From: Chelatococcus asaccharovorans
Lineage (GTDB): Bacteria > Pseudomonadota > Alphaproteobacteria > Rhizobiales > Beijerinckiaceae
Length of the DNA: 64,000 nucleotides
Assembly: GCF_003201475.1 (NCBI RefSeq)
Contig: NZ_QJJK01000020.1
Location: forward strand, 1 to 64,000
Reading direction: 5' to 3'
Below the pieces are notes generated by a model. It saw nothing but the letters and a program-made list of their open reading frames with translations. It was not told the DNA's origin and made no database searches. Of the stretch, positions 38,447-48,828 are shown in pieces. Position numbers and translations under genes: made by a program. Within the stretch, counting starts at the first letter, position 1. Every line of letters starts with the position of its first letter.

Positions 38447-41227
38447 TCAGGCTCCGTCCGCGGCCGCCTTTTTCAGCCGATAGAGCGCCTCCAGAGCCTC
38501 ACGCGGTGTCATCTCATCCGGCTCGATCCCCGCAAGGGCCTCACGCAGTCGATCCGGACCGGCCACGGCGGAGGCTTTGGGGGGCGCCACCTCCTTCAGC
38601 GTGGCGGCGAAGAGCGGCAAGTCGTCGATGAGCGCCGCCACGGGCGTCTCCCGCTCGGTCTTCTCAAGCTGGTCGAGCACCTCGCGCGCCCTTGCGATCA
38701 CCGGAGCAGGCAGGCCGGCGAGCTTCGCCACCTGGATGCCGTAGCTGCGATCGGCCGCCCCCGGCACCACCTCATGCAGGAAGACGACGTCGCCATGCCA
38801 GTCCGTGACACGCATGGTGGCGTTGCTGACATGGGCGAGGCGATCGGCGAGCGCGGTCAACTCGTGATAGTGGGTCGCGAAGAGGGCGCGGCTGCGGTTG
38901 ACCGCCTCCAGATGTTCGACGGCCGCCCAGGCGATCGACAGTCCGTCGAAGGTCGCCGTGCCACGGCCGATCTCATCGAGGATAACCAGGGAGCGCGGCC
39001 CCGCCTGATTGAGGATGGCGGCCGTCTCGATCATCTCCACCATGAAGGTCGAACGGCCCCGCGCCAGGTCATCGGCGGCACCGACGCGCGAGAACAGGCG
39101 GTCGACGATGCCGATGCGCGCTGCCCGCGCAGGCACGAAGGCGCCCATCTGCGCCAGCACGACGATCAGCGCGTTCTGGCGCAGATAGGTCGATTTACCG
39201 GCCATGTTGGGCCCGGTGATCAGGGTGACCGCGCCGACCCCGCCGCCCGGCGCGGAGAGGTCGCAATCATTGGCGACGAACGTGCCGCCGCTCGCCTTCA
39301 ATGCCGCCTCGACGACGGGATGGCGGCCCCCCTCGATCCGGAAGGCGAGACTGTCGTCGACCTCCGGCCGGCACCAGCCGAGATCGGCGGCAAGATCCGC
39401 GAGGCCGGCGGTCACGTCGATCAGCCCGAGCGCATCCGCCGCGCGTTTGATCGGCTCGGCATGCGCGACCACCGACCCGACCAATTCGTCGAAAACCGCC
39501 AGTTCCAGGCGCACCGCCCGGTCGGAGGCCGAGGCGATCTTGGCCTCCAGCTCACCAAGCTCCACCGTGGAGAAACGCATGGTGCCGGCCATGGTCTGGC
39601 GGTGCACGAAGAGTTCATTCAAGGGCGGCTTGAGAAAGTCCTCACCCGCCGCTTGCGGCACCTCGACGAAATAGCCGAGCACGTTGTTGTGCTTGACCTT
39701 CAGCGTCCGGCAGCCCGTTTCGCCGACATACCGCGCCTGGAGCGCGGCGATGAAGCGGCGGGAATCGGCCTGCAACAGCCGCGCCTCGTCGAGGGCCGGC
39801 AGATGCCCGGCGCGCACGAAGCCGCCGTCCCGCTTCAGGAGCGGCAGATCGTCGGCCAGCGCCCCCTGGAGATCATGGGCCAGTTCGGGCGCGAGACCGG
39901 CCAGGGCCTTGGCGGCACGGGCAAGTTCCTCAGGCCGGTCGGCCGCAGCCGGCAGACCGCCACCTTCCTCGCCGTCCTTTTCCGCCAGGAGTTCGGCAAT
40001 GACGCCGGCCACGCTGAGCCCGTCGCGCAGCGCGGCGAGGTCGCGCGGCCCGCCGCGACCGAGCGTGAGGCGCGACAGCGCCCGCGCCATATCCGGCGCC
40101 GCGCGCAGCCGGCTGCGCAGCCCCTCGCGCAGGAAAGCGCGCGTCACGAGATAGGACACGGCGTCGTGACGCGCGCGAATGACGGCAAGATCCGTCGACG
40201 GCCCGGCCAGCCGCTCCGCGAGAAGCCGTCCACCGGCTGATGTCAGCGTGCGGTCGACGGCGGCCAGAAGGCTGCCGCCGCGCTCGCCGGACAGGGTGCG
40301 TGTGAGTTCGAGATTGGCGCGCGTCGCGGCATCGATGAGAAGCGTGCCCCCCACGGCCTCCCGCGTGGGGGGCGAGAGCGGCGGGCGCGAGCCGAGCTGG
40401 GTGCGGTCGACGTAGCCGAGGACGAGCGCGGCCGCTGCCACCTCCGTCCGCGTAAAAGCCCCGAAGGCATCGAGGCTGGCGACACCGAAATAGTCCTTCA
40501 GCCGGCGGTCGGCGGACGCCGCATCGAGCCCGTCACGGGCCATCGGCGTGATGGATGTGCGGATCTCGCGCCACAATGACGCGAGCTCGGGATCGTCGAG
40601 GAGCGCGTCCGGCACCAGGAGCTCGCGCGGATCGAGGCGCGCAAGCTCGGCCGCAAGCTGCCCCGCCTCCACTTCGGCCACGGTGAAGCGGCCGGTCGAG
40701 ATATCGATGGCGGCGAGCCCGTAGACGAAGGCCTGATCGCCGACGCGGCGGCGGGCGACGGCGACGAGCAGATTGGCGCGCGCGGGATCGAGAAGGCTCT
40801 CCTCCGTGATGGTGCCCGGCGTCACCAGGCGCACCACGCCGCGCGCCACCACCGACTTAGCCCCGCGCTTCTTGGCCTCCGCCGGATCCTCGGTCTGCTC
40901 GCAGACAGCCACGCGGTGGCCTGCGGCAATCAGGCGCTGGAGATAGTCTTCCGCCTTCTCCACCGGCACACCGCACATCGGGATGTCTTCGCCGAGGTGC
41001 TTGCCGCGCTTGGTCAGCACGATGCCGAGCGTCCGCGATGCGATTTCCGCATCCTCGAAGAACAGCTCATAGAAATCGCCCATCCTGTAGAACAGGAGGC
41101 AATTGGGATGCGCGAGCTTGATCTCGGTATATTGAGCCATCATCGGTGTCACGCGCGCGTCTGCCGCCGCGGCGACCGGCTTGCTCGCTTCATCCGGCTT
41201 TGCTTGATATGCGAATGGCCCATTCAT
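38447..41227 (-). CDS. mutS: DNA mismatch repair protein MutS
   Basis: 926 aa. N-terminal mismatch-binding domain begins [41 protein letters not shown] (the FYE mismatch reader is at F-Y-E), followed by connector, lever and clamp. The ATPase has Walker [47 protein letters not shown], and Walker [17 protein letters not shown], then the C-terminal HTH. The frame remains open for 300 codons upstream of ATG 41227, but that part runs antisense through maeB and is not conserved, so the start is [10 protein letters not shown]. Divergent from maeB with a 156-bp gap. Confidence 0.97.
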   Translation of the reverse strand: MNGPFAYQAKPDEASKPVAAAADARVTPMMAQYTEIKLAHPNCLLFYRMGDFYELFFEDAEIASRTLGIVLTKRGKHLGEDIPMCGVPVEKAEDYLQRLIAAGHRVAVCEQTEDPAEAKKRGAKSVVARGVVRLVTPGTITEESLLDPARANLLVAVARRRVGDQAFVYGLAAIDISTGRFTVAEVEAGQLAAELARLDPRELLVPDALLDDPELASLWREIRTSITPMARDGLDAASADRRLKDYFGVASLDAFGAFTRTEVAAAALVLGYVDRTQLGSRPPLSPPTREAVGGTLLIDAATRANLELTRTLSGERGGSLLAAVDRTLTSAGGRLLAERLAGPSTDLAVIRARHDAVSYLVTRAFLREGLRSRLRAAPDMARALSRLTLGRGGPRDLAALRDGLSVAGVIAELLAEKDGEEGGGLPAAADRPEELARAAKALAGLAPELAHDLQGALADDLPLLKRDGGFVRAGHLPALDEARLLQADSRRFIAALQARYVGETGCRTLKVKHNNVLGYFVEVPQAAGEDFLKPPLNELFVHRQTMAGTMRFSTVELGELEAKIASASDRAVRLELAVFDELVGSVVAHAEPIKRAADALGLIDVTAGLADLAADLGWCRPEVDDSLAFRIEGGRHPVVEAALKASGGTFVANDCDLSAPGGGVGAVTLITGPNMAGKSTYLRQNALIVVLAQMGAFVPARAARIGIVDRLFSRVGAADDLARGRSTFMVEMIETAAILNQAGPRSLVILDEIGRGTATFDGLSIAWAAVEHLEAVNRSRALFATHYHELTALADRLAHVSNATMRVTDWHGDVVFLHEVVPGAADRSYGIQVAKLAGLPAPVIARAREVLDQLEKTERETPVAALIDDLPLFAATLKEVAPPKASAVAGPDRLREALAGIEPDEMTPREALEALYRLKKAAADGA

Positions 41228-41383
41228 GGCCGGACCGTAGCAAAGCCGCGATCGGCTTTCATCGCCCTGGCATGACACTTTTGAAGGAAACAGTGGAGAA
41301 CGCGCCTTGAGCGCGCAACGCCACCTGCGTAAGGTCGCGCTCCAGCCGGGAAGAACATCGAACGGGAGGTCTGAACAATCCAC

Positions 41384-43666
41384 ATGAACGACAAAAAGCG
41401 AACGGCGCGTCCGACATTTACCGATCAGGAAGCCCTGCAGTTCCACTCCCAAGGCCGTCCCGGCAAGCTTGAAGTCGTCGCCACGAAGCCCATGGCGACC
41501 CAGCGCGATCTGTCGCTCGCCTATTCGCCCGGCGTCGCGGTACCCGTGCGGGCCATCGCCGAGAACCCGAGCCTTGCCTTTGACTATACGACGCGCGGCA
41601 ACCTGGTGGCCGTCATCTCGAACGGCACCGCCATCCTCGGCCTCGGCAATCTCGGCGCGCTCGCCTCGAAGCCCGTCATGGAAGGCAAGGCCGTCCTGTT
41701 CAAACGGTTCGCCGATGTCGATTCCATCGACCTCGAGGTCGATACGGAGGACGCCGAGACCTTCATCAACTGCGTGCGGTATCTCGGGCCATCCTTCGGC
41801 GGCATCAATCTTGAAGACATCAAGGCCCCGGAATGTTTCATCATCGAGGAAAAACTCCGCGAGCTGATGGACATCCCGGTCTTCCACGATGATCAGCACG
41901 GCACCGCCATCATCGCCGCAGCCGGTCTCCTGAACGCGCTGCACCTCACCGATCGCGACGTCAGCAACACCAAGCTCGTCGTCAATGGCGCTGGCTCTGC
42001 CGGCATCGCCTGCATCGAGCTTCTGAAGGCCATGGGCTTTGCGCCCAACAACGTCATTCTCTGCGACACCAAGGGCGTCATCTACCGCGGGCGTACCGAG
42101 GGGATGAACCAGTGGAAATCCGCCCACGCGGCAGAAACCTCTGACCGCACGCTGGCGGACGCCCTGCGCGGGGCGGATGCGGTCTTCGGGCTATCCGCCA
42201 AGGGCGCCCTGACCATGGACATGATCGCGAGCATGGCGCCGAACCCGATCATCTTCGCAATGGCCAATCCCGACCCGGAGATCACGCCGGAAGAAGTCTC
42301 GTCGGTCCGCGATGATGCCATCATGGCCACCGGCCGTTCGGACTATGTGAACCAGGTCAACAACGTCCTCGGTTTTCCCTATATCTTCCGGGGCGCGCTC
42401 GATGTGCACGCAACCACCATCAATATGGAGATGAAGATCGCCGCAGCCGAAGCGCTGGCGGCGCTGGCCCGCGAGGACGTGCCGGACGAGGTGGCAGCCG
42501 CCTATCAGGGCGCGCGTCCGCGCTTCGGCCGTGACTACATCATTCCCGTGCCGTTCGATCCGCGCCTCATCCACGTCATCCCGCCGGCCGTCGCGCAGGC
42601 GGCGATGGACACCGGCGTCGCCCGCCGGCCGATCACCGACATGCACGTCTACAAGGCGCAGCTGTCCGCACGGCGTGATCCCGTGGCAGGGACGCTCAAC
42701 CGCGTGTTCGAGCGGGTGCGCCGTTCGCCGAAACGCGTCGTCTTCGCCGAGGGCGAGGAGGAGCAGGTCATCCGCGCTGCCGCTTCTTTCGTCAATCAGG
42801 GCCTCGGCACCGCCATTCTGGTCGGCCGCGAGGACCGCGTGCGGGAGACCGCCTCGCTCGCCGGCATCGATCTCAGCGGCCGCAACGGCATCGAGATCCA
42901 CAACGCGCGGCTCTCCCATCGCAACGCGGTCTACGCGCAGTTCCTCTACGAGCGGCTGCAGCGCGAGGGCTACCTGTTCCGCGATTGCCAGCGCCTGGTG
43001 AACCAGGACCGCAACCATTTCGGGGCGGCCATGGTCGCCATGGGCGATGCCGACGCCATGGTGACCGGCGTCACCCGCAACTACTCCATCGCCCTGGAGG
43101 ACGTGCGCCGCGTCGTTGACGTGAAGCCGGGACATCGCGTCATCGGCGTGTCGATCGCGCTGGCGCGCGGCCGCACCGTCCTGGTGGCCGACACCGCCAT
43201 CACCGAGATGCCGAACGCGCAGGAACTCGCCGATATCGCCGTCGAGGCCGCCGGCGTCGCAAGGCGCCTGGGCTACGACCCGCGCGTCGCGCTGCTGGCC
43301 TTCTCCACCTTCGGCCATCCCAAGGGCGAGCGCTCGGCGCGGGTGCAGGAGGCCGTGCGTCTCCTCGACAAACGCCGTGTCGATTTCGAATACGACGGCG
43401 AAATGGCGGCGGACGTCGCGCTGAACCGCGACCTGATGTCGGTCTACCCGTTCTGCCGCCTCACCGGCCCCGCCAATGTGCTGGTGATGCCGGCGTTCCA
43501 CTCGGCATCGATCTCGACCAAGATGCTGCAGGAGCTTGGCGGATCGACCGTGCTCGGCCCGTTGATCGTCGGTCTCGACAAGGCCGTGCAGATCGTGCCG
43601 CTGGGCGCCAAGGACAGCGACATCGTCAATATGGCGGCGCTTGCGGCCTACAACATCGGCGGCTGA
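41384..43666 (+). CDS. maeB: NADP-dependent malic enzyme with phosphotransacetylase-like domain
   Basis: 760 aa. The malic enzyme half has [38 protein letters not shown], the nucleotide loop [16 protein letters not shown] and [10 protein letters not shown]. The C-terminal half (from about residue 435) is a phosphate acetyltransferase-like domain: [29 protein letters not shown] and [23 protein letters not shown]. In this family the PTA-like part is regulatory, not catalytic. It converts malate to pyruvate, making NADPH. A strong hairpin follows. Confidence 0.97.
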   Translation: MNDKKRTARPTFTDQEALQFHSQGRPGKLEVVATKPMATQRDLSLAYSPGVAVPVRAIAENPSLAFDYTTRGNLVAVISNGTAILGLGNLGALASKPVMEGKAVLFKRFADVDSIDLEVDTEDAETFINCVRYLGPSFGGINLEDIKAPECFIIEEKLRELMDIPVFHDDQHGTAIIAAAGLLNALHLTDRDVSNTKLVVNGAGSAGIACIELLKAMGFAPNNVILCDTKGVIYRGRTEGMNQWKSAHAAETSDRTLADALRGADAVFGLSAKGALTMDMIASMAPNPIIFAMANPDPEITPEEVSSVRDDAIMATGRSDYVNQVNNVLGFPYIFRGALDVHATTINMEMKIAAAEALAALAREDVPDEVAAAYQGARPRFGRDYIIPVPFDPRLIHVIPPAVAQAAMDTGVARRPITDMHVYKAQLSARRDPVAGTLNRVFERVRRSPKRVVFAEGEEEQVIRAAASFVNQGLGTAILVGREDRVRETASLAGIDLSGRNGIEIHNARLSHRNAVYAQFLYERLQREGYLFRDCQRLVNQDRNHFGAAMVAMGDADAMVTGVTRNYSIALEDVRRVVDVKPGHRVIGVSIALARGRTVLVADTAITEMPNAQELADIAVEAAGVARRLGYDPRVALLAFSTFGHPKGERSARVQEAVRLLDKRRVDFEYDGEMAADVALNRDLMSVYPFCRLTGPANVLVMPAFHSASISTKMLQELGGSTVLGPLIVGLDKAVQIVPLGAKDSDIVNMAALAAYNIGG

Positions 43667-43693
43667 ACGCCACATTATGCCGACATCTAAACA

Positions 43694-43716
43694 ATGGCCG
43701 GGCACTGCCCGGCCAT
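43694..43716. terminator. Hairpin after maeB, sequence related to the GIY-YIG palindrome
   Basis: ATGGCCGGGC, ACT, GCCCGGCCAT: perfect 10-bp arms, 27 bp after the maeB stop and 26 bp from the stop of the convergent doxX gene. Only a weak T tract follows. The arms share ATGGCCGGG...CCCGGCCAT with the repeats at 171-734. Confidence 0.65.
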
Positions 43717-43742
43717 CGTCGTTTCGCGCGATACGCGTGAGG

Positions 43743-44216
43743 TCAGAGCTGGCGTCCGATGGCACGGTCGACTGAGAGTGCGCCGCCGCCGCGCGCGATG
43801 ATGCTGAGCAGCATCGCCGACCACAGGATCGATTTTTCCGAGCCCATATAGCCCTGCCCCAGGACGACCCAATGGAAGTAGATCGTCACCAGGAGGATGA
43901 TGAGGGCCACGATCGCCGCCGGCCGCGTGAGAAATCCAAGGATCAGCAGGACGCCCGTACCGAACTCGCTGAACGAGAGCAGCGGTGACCACAAGGCACC
44001 CGGGACGAAGCCGATGCGCTCGACCATCGCCACCGCCCCGAAAGGATCAAGAACCTTGCCCCAGCCGTGGGCCACCAGCGCGATGCCCGTGACGATCCGC
44101 AAAATCACATCCGCCGGAACCGCCAGAGCGGCCCACAGCCCCCCAAGGGCCGGCATGACAAGCCCGCCGGCTCTCGTCCGGGATGGATTCGTTCGCGAAA
44201 TCTGGTCAACCGCCAT
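43743..44216 (-). CDS. DoxX family membrane protein
   Basis: 157 aa with four predicted helices. The DoxX pattern is visible: ILRIVTGIALVAHGWGKVLDPFG, ...ERIGFVPGALWSPLLSFSEFGTGVLLILGFLTRPAAIVALIILLVTIYFHW, and a last helix. Members are linked to quinone or thiosulfate oxidation and to redox-stress complexes, but function here is unknown. ATG 44216 has an excellent AAGGAGG site 9 nt upstream, so the 25-codon longer frame is rejected. Confidence 0.9.
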   Translation of the reverse strand: MAVDQISRTNPSRTRAGGLVMPALGGLWAALAVPADVILRIVTGIALVAHGWGKVLDPFGAVAMVERIGFVPGALWSPLLSFSEFGTGVLLILGFLTRPAAIVALIILLVTIYFHWVVLGQGYMGSEKSILWSAMLLSIIARGGGALSVDRAIGRQL

Positions 44217-44313
44217 GAATGCGCCTCCTTGCGCGCTCGTCCGTGAAAGAGATACGGCAAGCATAACGGCGATGGGGCGCTGAAATTTCAAGATCAGATG
44301 ATAGAACCTCCGA

Positions 44314-44334
44314 CGCTATGGCATCACCATAGCG
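44314..44334. promoter_or_regulatory. Perfect hairpin CGCTATGG-CATCA-CCATAGCG between helicase and doxX
   Basis: 8-bp arms and a 5-nt loop, about 100 bp upstream of the doxX start and 123 bp after the helicase stop, both on the minus strand. It has no T tract. It could be an operator for doxX or a 3' end of the helicase transcript. Confidence 0.35.
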
Positions 44335-44457
44335 TGAAGATGTGGGAAAACCATGCGGGGTCAGCGCATAGATTTAAATGAAACCAATCCGTGGTGCGAT
44401 CTATACGGATTACTCTCATAGCGGCTGCGCAATGGCCGGCCGCAACATTGAACAAGT

Positions 44458-45549
44458 CTAGGAAACGATCGTAATGCGCTCGGCGGCCCGGGTCAGGCCC
44501 GTATAGAGCCAGCGGCTGGCGTGCTCGCGGAAGGCGAAGGCCTCGTCGAAAAGCACCACGTCGTCCCACTGCGAGCCCTGCGCCTTGTGCACCGTGAGCG
44601 CGTAGCCATAGGTGAACTCGTCGGCGTTGCGGCGGATGGCGAAGGGCACGCTCTCCTCCTCGCCCTCGAAGAAGGCACGGGGCACGCTGACCTCGGTGGT
44701 GCGCCGCACCGTCTCGTCGTCCGGCGTCACGTCCATCTTGACGAGGCCCTTCGCCTCGCCCTTGAGCTGCTTGATGAGCCAGGTGCCGCCGTTGAACAGC
44801 CCCTTGGTCTTGTTGTTCTTGAGGCAGACGAGCTTCTCGCCGGCGGCCGGCATCGCATCCCGGAAGCCGAGGAGCGAGCGCATGCGCGCGTTATACATCC
44901 GGCGCGTCTTGTTCATGCCGAGCAGCACCTGATCGGCACGCATCACGGCCGGCGCATCGATGTCGCGGCGGGAGATCACCCGGCTCTCGCCGAACTGGCC
45001 GTGGGACAAGCTGCCGCCTTCGCGCACGACCATCGACATGTGGATGATCGGATTGTCGCGCGCTTGGCGGTGCACCTCGGTCAGCATCATGTCCGGCTCG
45101 GCCTCCGTGAAGAACCCACCGCCCTTGACTGGCGGCAGCTGCGCGGGATCGCCCAGGACGAGCACGGGAACGCCGAAGGAGAGGAGATCGCGCCCCAGCT
45201 CCTCATCGACCATGGAGCATTCGTCGATGATGATGAGCGCGGCATCGGCGGCCGAGCTCTGCCGGTTGATGACGAAGGACGGCCCCTCCTCCTTCGAGCC
45301 GCGCGAGCGGTAGATCAGGCTGTGGATGGTGGTCGCCCCCTCGCAGCCCTTGGACCGCAGCACCGAGGCGGCCTTGCCGGTGAAGGCGCCGAAGGCGACG
45401 TCTCCGTCGATGCCCTCCGCAATATGGCGCGCCAGCGTCGTCTTCCCCGTGCCGGCATAGCCGAACAGCCGGAAGACCTGGGAATCGCGACGCTTCAGCC
45501 ATGCGGCGACTTCCTTCAAGGCATCATCTTGTTGGGGCGACCAGCTCAT
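44458..45549 (-). CDS. Stand-alone RecD/Dda-like superfamily 1 DNA helicase
   Basis: 363 aa. Walker A FGYAGTGKTTLARHIAEG (about residues 29-46), Walker B ALIIIDECSMVDEELG, motif III GDPAQLPPVKGGGFF, motif IV-like TEVHRQA, and C-terminal motifs V/VI TYGYALTVHKAQGSQWDDVVLFDEAF and WLYTGLTRAAERI. It has the core SF1B helicase without the long N-terminus of RecD2 or the RecBCD partner domains, close to phage Dda in layout. Role in replication or recombination is unknown. ATG 45549; the open frame continues to 46302 only because it is antisense to mepA. Convergence of a housekeeping helicase next to mepA may be chance. Confidence 0.9.
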   Translation of the reverse strand: MSWSPQQDDALKEVAAWLKRRDSQVFRLFGYAGTGKTTLARHIAEGIDGDVAFGAFTGKAASVLRSKGCEGATTIHSLIYRSRGSKEEGPSFVINRQSSAADAALIIIDECSMVDEELGRDLLSFGVPVLVLGDPAQLPPVKGGGFFTEAEPDMMLTEVHRQARDNPIIHMSMVVREGGSLSHGQFGESRVISRRDIDAPAVMRADQVLLGMNKTRRMYNARMRSLLGFRDAMPAAGEKLVCLKNNKTKGLFNGGTWLIKQLKGEAKGLVKMDVTPDDETVRRTTEVSVPRAFFEGEEESVPFAIRRNADEFTYGYALTVHKAQGSQWDDVVLFDEAFAFREHASRWLYTGLTRAAERITIVS

Positions 45550-45825
45550 AATGTGCTCACACGAATGGCTCAGGATGGACAATGACTGTGGTGAAAGCCG
45601 GGAAAGCGCATAGGTTGCCCGGAGGAATTGCAAGGATCGTGGCTGATCGTCATAGAATGCAGGCGGCCTGCAGAAAAGCCCACGCCTTGCAATCGAAAAA
45701 AAGGCATAATTATCAGTCAATTGCCGAGCGACCACCACTGATGACGGCGGTCGGCGCAGGAGGATGATTCGGTACGGCCACCGTCGTTTCGCCCTGGGAA
45801 TCGGCTGCGGAAGGAGTGCTTGCGA

Positions 45826-46812
45826 ATGACGACGACGCCGTTTCAGCCAAAGGGGAGCCAAGGCGCAGGTCGCGCGTTCAAACCGCTGGCGCTCGCCGGC
45901 CTTCTCATCGTGCTGACCTCGCTCATGGGTGGCCATCCTGCTCGGGCGCAGGAGAATGCGGCCCAGGAGGCTGCCCGCCGGAAGGCTGCGTTGGCCAAGC
46001 TTCCTGCAGATGCGGCCCAGCGGCGCTTCGGCACCATTCCGCTGCCGTCGGCCGGACAGGCCGCCGTCTTCGGCTTCTATTCTCTCGGCTGCCTCGCCGG
46101 CGGCGTCATGCTGCCGCCCGACGGGTCGACCTGGCAGGTCATGCGTCTGTCGCGTAATCGCAATTGGGGCCACCCCGCTCTCGTTGAGTTTCTGCAGAAC
46201 TTCGCCGCCAAGGTGCCATCGACCACCGGCTGGCCGGGCATCCTTGTCGGCGACATGGGCCAGCCACGCGGCGGGCCGATGCTGACAGGCCATGCCTCCC
46301 ACCAGATAGGCCTCGATGCGGACATCTGGCTGACCGCCATGCCGGCAGGACGTCTCAGCGCAAGCGATCGCGAAGAGGTATCAGCCATCAATATGGTGAG
46401 AAGCGACTGGAACGATATTGATCCGTCGCGCTGGACGGCGAGCCACATGGCCCTCCTGAAGACGGCCGCCTCCTTCCGGCAGGTGGAACGGGTCCTCGTC
46501 AACCCCGCCATCAAGCGCGCGCTCTGCCGGGATGCAGGTTCGGACCGCCGCTGGCTTTCGAAGATCCGGCCTGCGCCCGGTCACAACTATCATTTCCACA
46601 TCCGCCTCGCCTGCCCGGCGGGCGAGACCGCCTGCCGCCGGCAGGCACCGCCACCGACGAACGACGGCTGCGGGGCGGAGCTCGACTGGTGGTTCAGCGC
46701 CGAAGCGCGCCGGCCGAAGCCCCACAAGCCCGCACCACCCCTGATGGTCGCCGACCTGCCGGCGCAATGCCGCGCCGTGATCGACAGCGCGGCAGCGGCG
46801 GCGAAGAACTGA
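45826..46812 (+). CDS. mepA: Penicillin-insensitive murein endopeptidase MepA
   Basis: 328 aa. Sec signal (PLALAGLLIVLTSLMGGHPARA, cut near AQ), then the LAS-type metallopeptidase domain: LTGHASHQIGLDADIWL with the zinc ligands H...D, ...INMVRSDW, and the HNYHFHIRL motif. MepA cuts D-Ala-mDAP cross-links in peptidoglycan. AAGGAG lies 9 nt before ATG 45826. Convergent with the UPF0114 gene; a strong palindrome separates them. Confidence 0.95.
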   Translation: MTTTPFQPKGSQGAGRAFKPLALAGLLIVLTSLMGGHPARAQENAAQEAARRKAALAKLPADAAQRRFGTIPLPSAGQAAVFGFYSLGCLAGGVMLPPDGSTWQVMRLSRNRNWGHPALVEFLQNFAAKVPSTTGWPGILVGDMGQPRGGPMLTGHASHQIGLDADIWLTAMPAGRLSASDREEVSAINMVRSDWNDIDPSRWTASHMALLKTAASFRQVERVLVNPAIKRALCRDAGSDRRWLSKIRPAPGHNYHFHIRLACPAGETACRRQAPPPTNDGCGAELDWWFSAEARRPKPHKPAPPLMVADLPAQCRAVIDSAAAAAKN

Positions 46813-46885
46813 AGGTCCGCACTTGTGCCTGTGTCGTCCCCGCGTCCTGGTTCCCGCTGTCTTGGATCGTTTGGACGCCGGCCTT

Positions 46886-46910
46886 GATCCCTCCCCTCAG
46901 GGGAGGGATC
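46886..46910. terminator. GGGGAGGG palindrome between convergent mepA and UPF0114 gene
   Basis: GATCCCTCCCC, TCA, GGGGAGGGATC: perfect 11-bp arms, followed by GGCGG as in the copy at 6177-6206. A bidirectional terminator or repeat-family member. The stop of the UPF0114 gene is 23 bp away. Confidence 0.65.
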
Positions 46911-46932
46911 GGCGGCGCACATGTGAGTTCAC

Positions 46933-47430
46933 TCAGTGCTTCTCGGCAGCGATCCGGTCGGTCAGCGCGAGAATGATGCCGGAGCCGACGAAAACGACGT
47001 GGATGCCGACCAGCCACATCAGCTCGCGGTCGCTGACATTGCCCACATTCATGAAGGCCTTCAGGAGCTGGATGGCCGAGATGGCGACGATCGACGACAT
47101 CAGCTTGAGCTTCAGGCCGGAGAAGTCGATCTTCCCCATCCATTCCGGCCAGTCCTTATGCTCGTTCGCATCGATCTTCGACACGAAATTCTCGTAGCCG
47201 GAAAAGATCACGATCACGACGAGCGAGCCGGTGAAGGTCAGGTCCACCAGACTGAGGATGCCGAGAATGATGTCGGATTCCTTGCTGGAGAACACCATGG
47301 GCAGGAAATGAAGGAGCTCCAGCATCGTCTTGATCAGGAGGCCGACGAGCCCCAGGACAAGGGCGACATAGAAGGGCGCAAGCAGCCAGCGGCTTGCAAA
47401 CAGAAAACGCTCCAGCGCTCTCTCGATCAT
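46933..47430 (-). CDS. UPF0114 (YqhA) family membrane protein
   Basis: 165 aa, three to four helices. The TIGR00645 pattern is clear: ERFLFASRWLLAPFYVALVLGLVGLLIK, ...ILGILSLVDLTFTGSLVVIVIFSGYENFVSKID, GLKLKLMSSIVAISAIQLLKAFMN. Function unknown. ATG 47430 has GGAG 5 nt upstream. A terminator-like hairpin ends just before this ribosome site, which may make its expression dependent on read-through from msrA. Confidence 0.92.
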   Translation of the reverse strand: MIERALERFLFASRWLLAPFYVALVLGLVGLLIKTMLELLHFLPMVFSSKESDIILGILSLVDLTFTGSLVVIVIFSGYENFVSKIDANEHKDWPEWMGKIDFSGLKLKLMSSIVAISAIQLLKAFMNVGNVSDRELMWLVGIHVVFVGSGIILALTDRIAAEKH

Positions 47431-47444
47431 GACGTCTCCATCAT

Positions 47445-47474
47445 AAAAGGGGCCGCCACATGGAGTGGCGCCCC
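47445..47474 (-). terminator. Intrinsic-type terminator of msrA in the leader of the UPF0114 gene
   Basis: On the minus strand GGGGC-GCCAC, a TCCAT loop, GTGGC-G-GCCCC (one bulged base), then TTTTATG. The T run ends about 3 nt before the GGAG ribosome site of the UPF0114 gene, so the hairpin is either the msrA terminator or an attenuator. Confidence 0.6.
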
Positions 47475-47653
47475 CTGAAATTTCGTAACCAGCCACCCGG
47501 ACCCTGCTTTCGGCCCGAACTATGTAATCCACGTGACGCCGGAGCCAATCCGTCTTGGGCTGAATCAGCCGATTCTACCCAAGTTATTGAACAAGATATT
47601 AGATCTGCGCGCGGACTGCGAAACGGCGCAAATCCGCGACGCCCTGACGTGTC

Positions 47654-48304
47654 CTAGGCCGCGACACCGGTTCCGATGGCGCAGCTGACGCCCGTCCCGC
47701 CAAGGCCGCAGTAGCCGGCCGGGTTCTTGGCCAGATACTGCTGGTGGTAGGCTTCAGCGAAATAGAACGGCGGGCGCTCGGCGACCTCCGTCGTGATCGG
47801 CGGATAGCCGGCGAGCCGCAGTGCCTCACCAAAAGTCCGCCGTGTCGCCTCGACAAGCGCGAGCTCGGCCTCACCGGTCACATAGACCGCCGAACGGTAC
47901 TGGGTGCCGATGTCGTTGCCCTGCCGCATGCCCTGGGTTGGATCATGGTTCTCCCAGAACACGCGCAGCAGGCTGGCGAGGTCGACGCCCTTCTCATAGA
48001 CGACCTGGACGACTTCCGTATGCCCGGTCAAGCCTGTGCAGACCTCCTCGTAGGTCGGGTTGGGCGTGACGCCACCCGCGTAGCCGACGGCCGTGACATA
48101 GACGCCGGGCAGGCTCCAGAACTTTCGCTCGGCCCCCCAGAAACAGCCCATCCCGAACAGCACCTGCTTGCTGCCCTCGGGATAGGGACCCGCCAGGAAA
48201 TGGCCGTTCACAAAATGCGTCTGGGCCGTCTCAATGGGCTCGGGCCGGCCCGGCAGCGCCTCATTGGCACCGGGCAGGGTCGATGATTGACGAAACAATC
48301 CCAT
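47654..48304 (-). CDS. msrA: Peptide methionine sulfoxide reductase MsrA
   Basis: 216 aa. It reduces methionine-S-sulfoxide. The catalytic [13 protein letters not shown] (Cys at about 59) and [30 protein letters not shown] are visible, with the resolving Cys in the terminal [17 protein letters not shown] 48304 with GGAG 8 nt upstream; the longer frame was rejected. A small membrane-protein gene lies 64 bp upstream on the same strand, and UPF0114 downstream after a terminator-like hairpin. Confidence 0.96.
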   Translation of the reverse strand: MGLFRQSSTLPGANEALPGRPEPIETAQTHFVNGHFLAGPYPEGSKQVLFGMGCFWGAERKFWSLPGVYVTAVGYAGGVTPNPTYEEVCTGLTGHTEVVQVVYEKGVDLASLLRVFWENHDPTQGMRQGNDIGTQYRSAVYVTGEAELALVEATRRTFGEALRLAGYPPITTEVAERPPFYFAEAYHQQYLAKNPAGYCGLGGTGVSCAIGTGVAA

Positions 48305-48368
48305 GATGCTTCTCCTCATGCCCGACATGTGGGAATGCTCGCCATGCCGGGCGAGGTCCCATGAGCCC

Positions 48369-48689
48369 TCATCGCAAGGGTTTGAACAGAAACGGATCCG
48401 CTGGCCGCCGGCCGAGCCACAACAGCAGAACACCCAGGATGGCCCCAACGGCTGAGGTCGGCAAGGTCAATACGTTGTCGACGACAGCGCGCTGGACCGC
48501 CTCAGGAAGATGCGTGCCCATCCACGGCAGGAATTGCGGAAACAGGGATGGCAAAGCGGCCTGCAGCGTGTTGGCGAGGGGCGTGGAGGCGAACTCGCTG
48601 TTGGCAATGCCCCGCGCGCCATCGATGACGAAAGCGACGAAGCCGCCGGTCAAGATGACAAAGCCGATGAAGCGCAGCAGTGCACGCAT
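48369..48689 (-). CDS. Small inner-membrane protein of unknown function
   Basis: 106 aa. Two hydrophobic helices: [27 protein letters not shown] near the N-terminus and [17 protein letters not shown] near the C-terminus, joined by a soluble loop with ...[39 protein letters not shown]. No domain recognised; this type of small protein recurs in Rhizobiales and is often mis-named PetM-like. ATG 48689 was chosen; GGAGG lies 14 nt upstream, further than usual. It probably shares a transcript with msrA. Confidence 0.65.
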   Translation of the reverse strand: MRALLRFIGFVILTGGFVAFVIDGARGIANSEFASTPLANTLQAALPSLFPQFLPWMGTHLPEAVQRAVVDNVLTLPTSAVGAILGVLLLWLGRRPADPFLFKPLR

Positions 48690-48828
48690 TCGCGAGACAT
48701 CATCCTCCAGACGACTTCCGACGCATCGCGCCGGCCTCCGCCGCTGATCCAGCCAATCCGGCCGCATGACCGGATATGTCCAGATCTAACGATGCGCGGC
48801 GGGGGTCGCAAGAGGCAGCCTGCCCGCA

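Noticed and set aside
41228-42127. A 300-codon N-terminal extension of MutS
   Set aside because: It runs antisense through maeB, shows no MutS-like sequence, and the conserved MutS start lies at 41227.
45550-46302. A 250-residue N-terminal extension of the RecD-like helicase
   Set aside because: It is antisense to mepA and lacks helicase motifs; MSWSPQQDDALKEV is a natural start.
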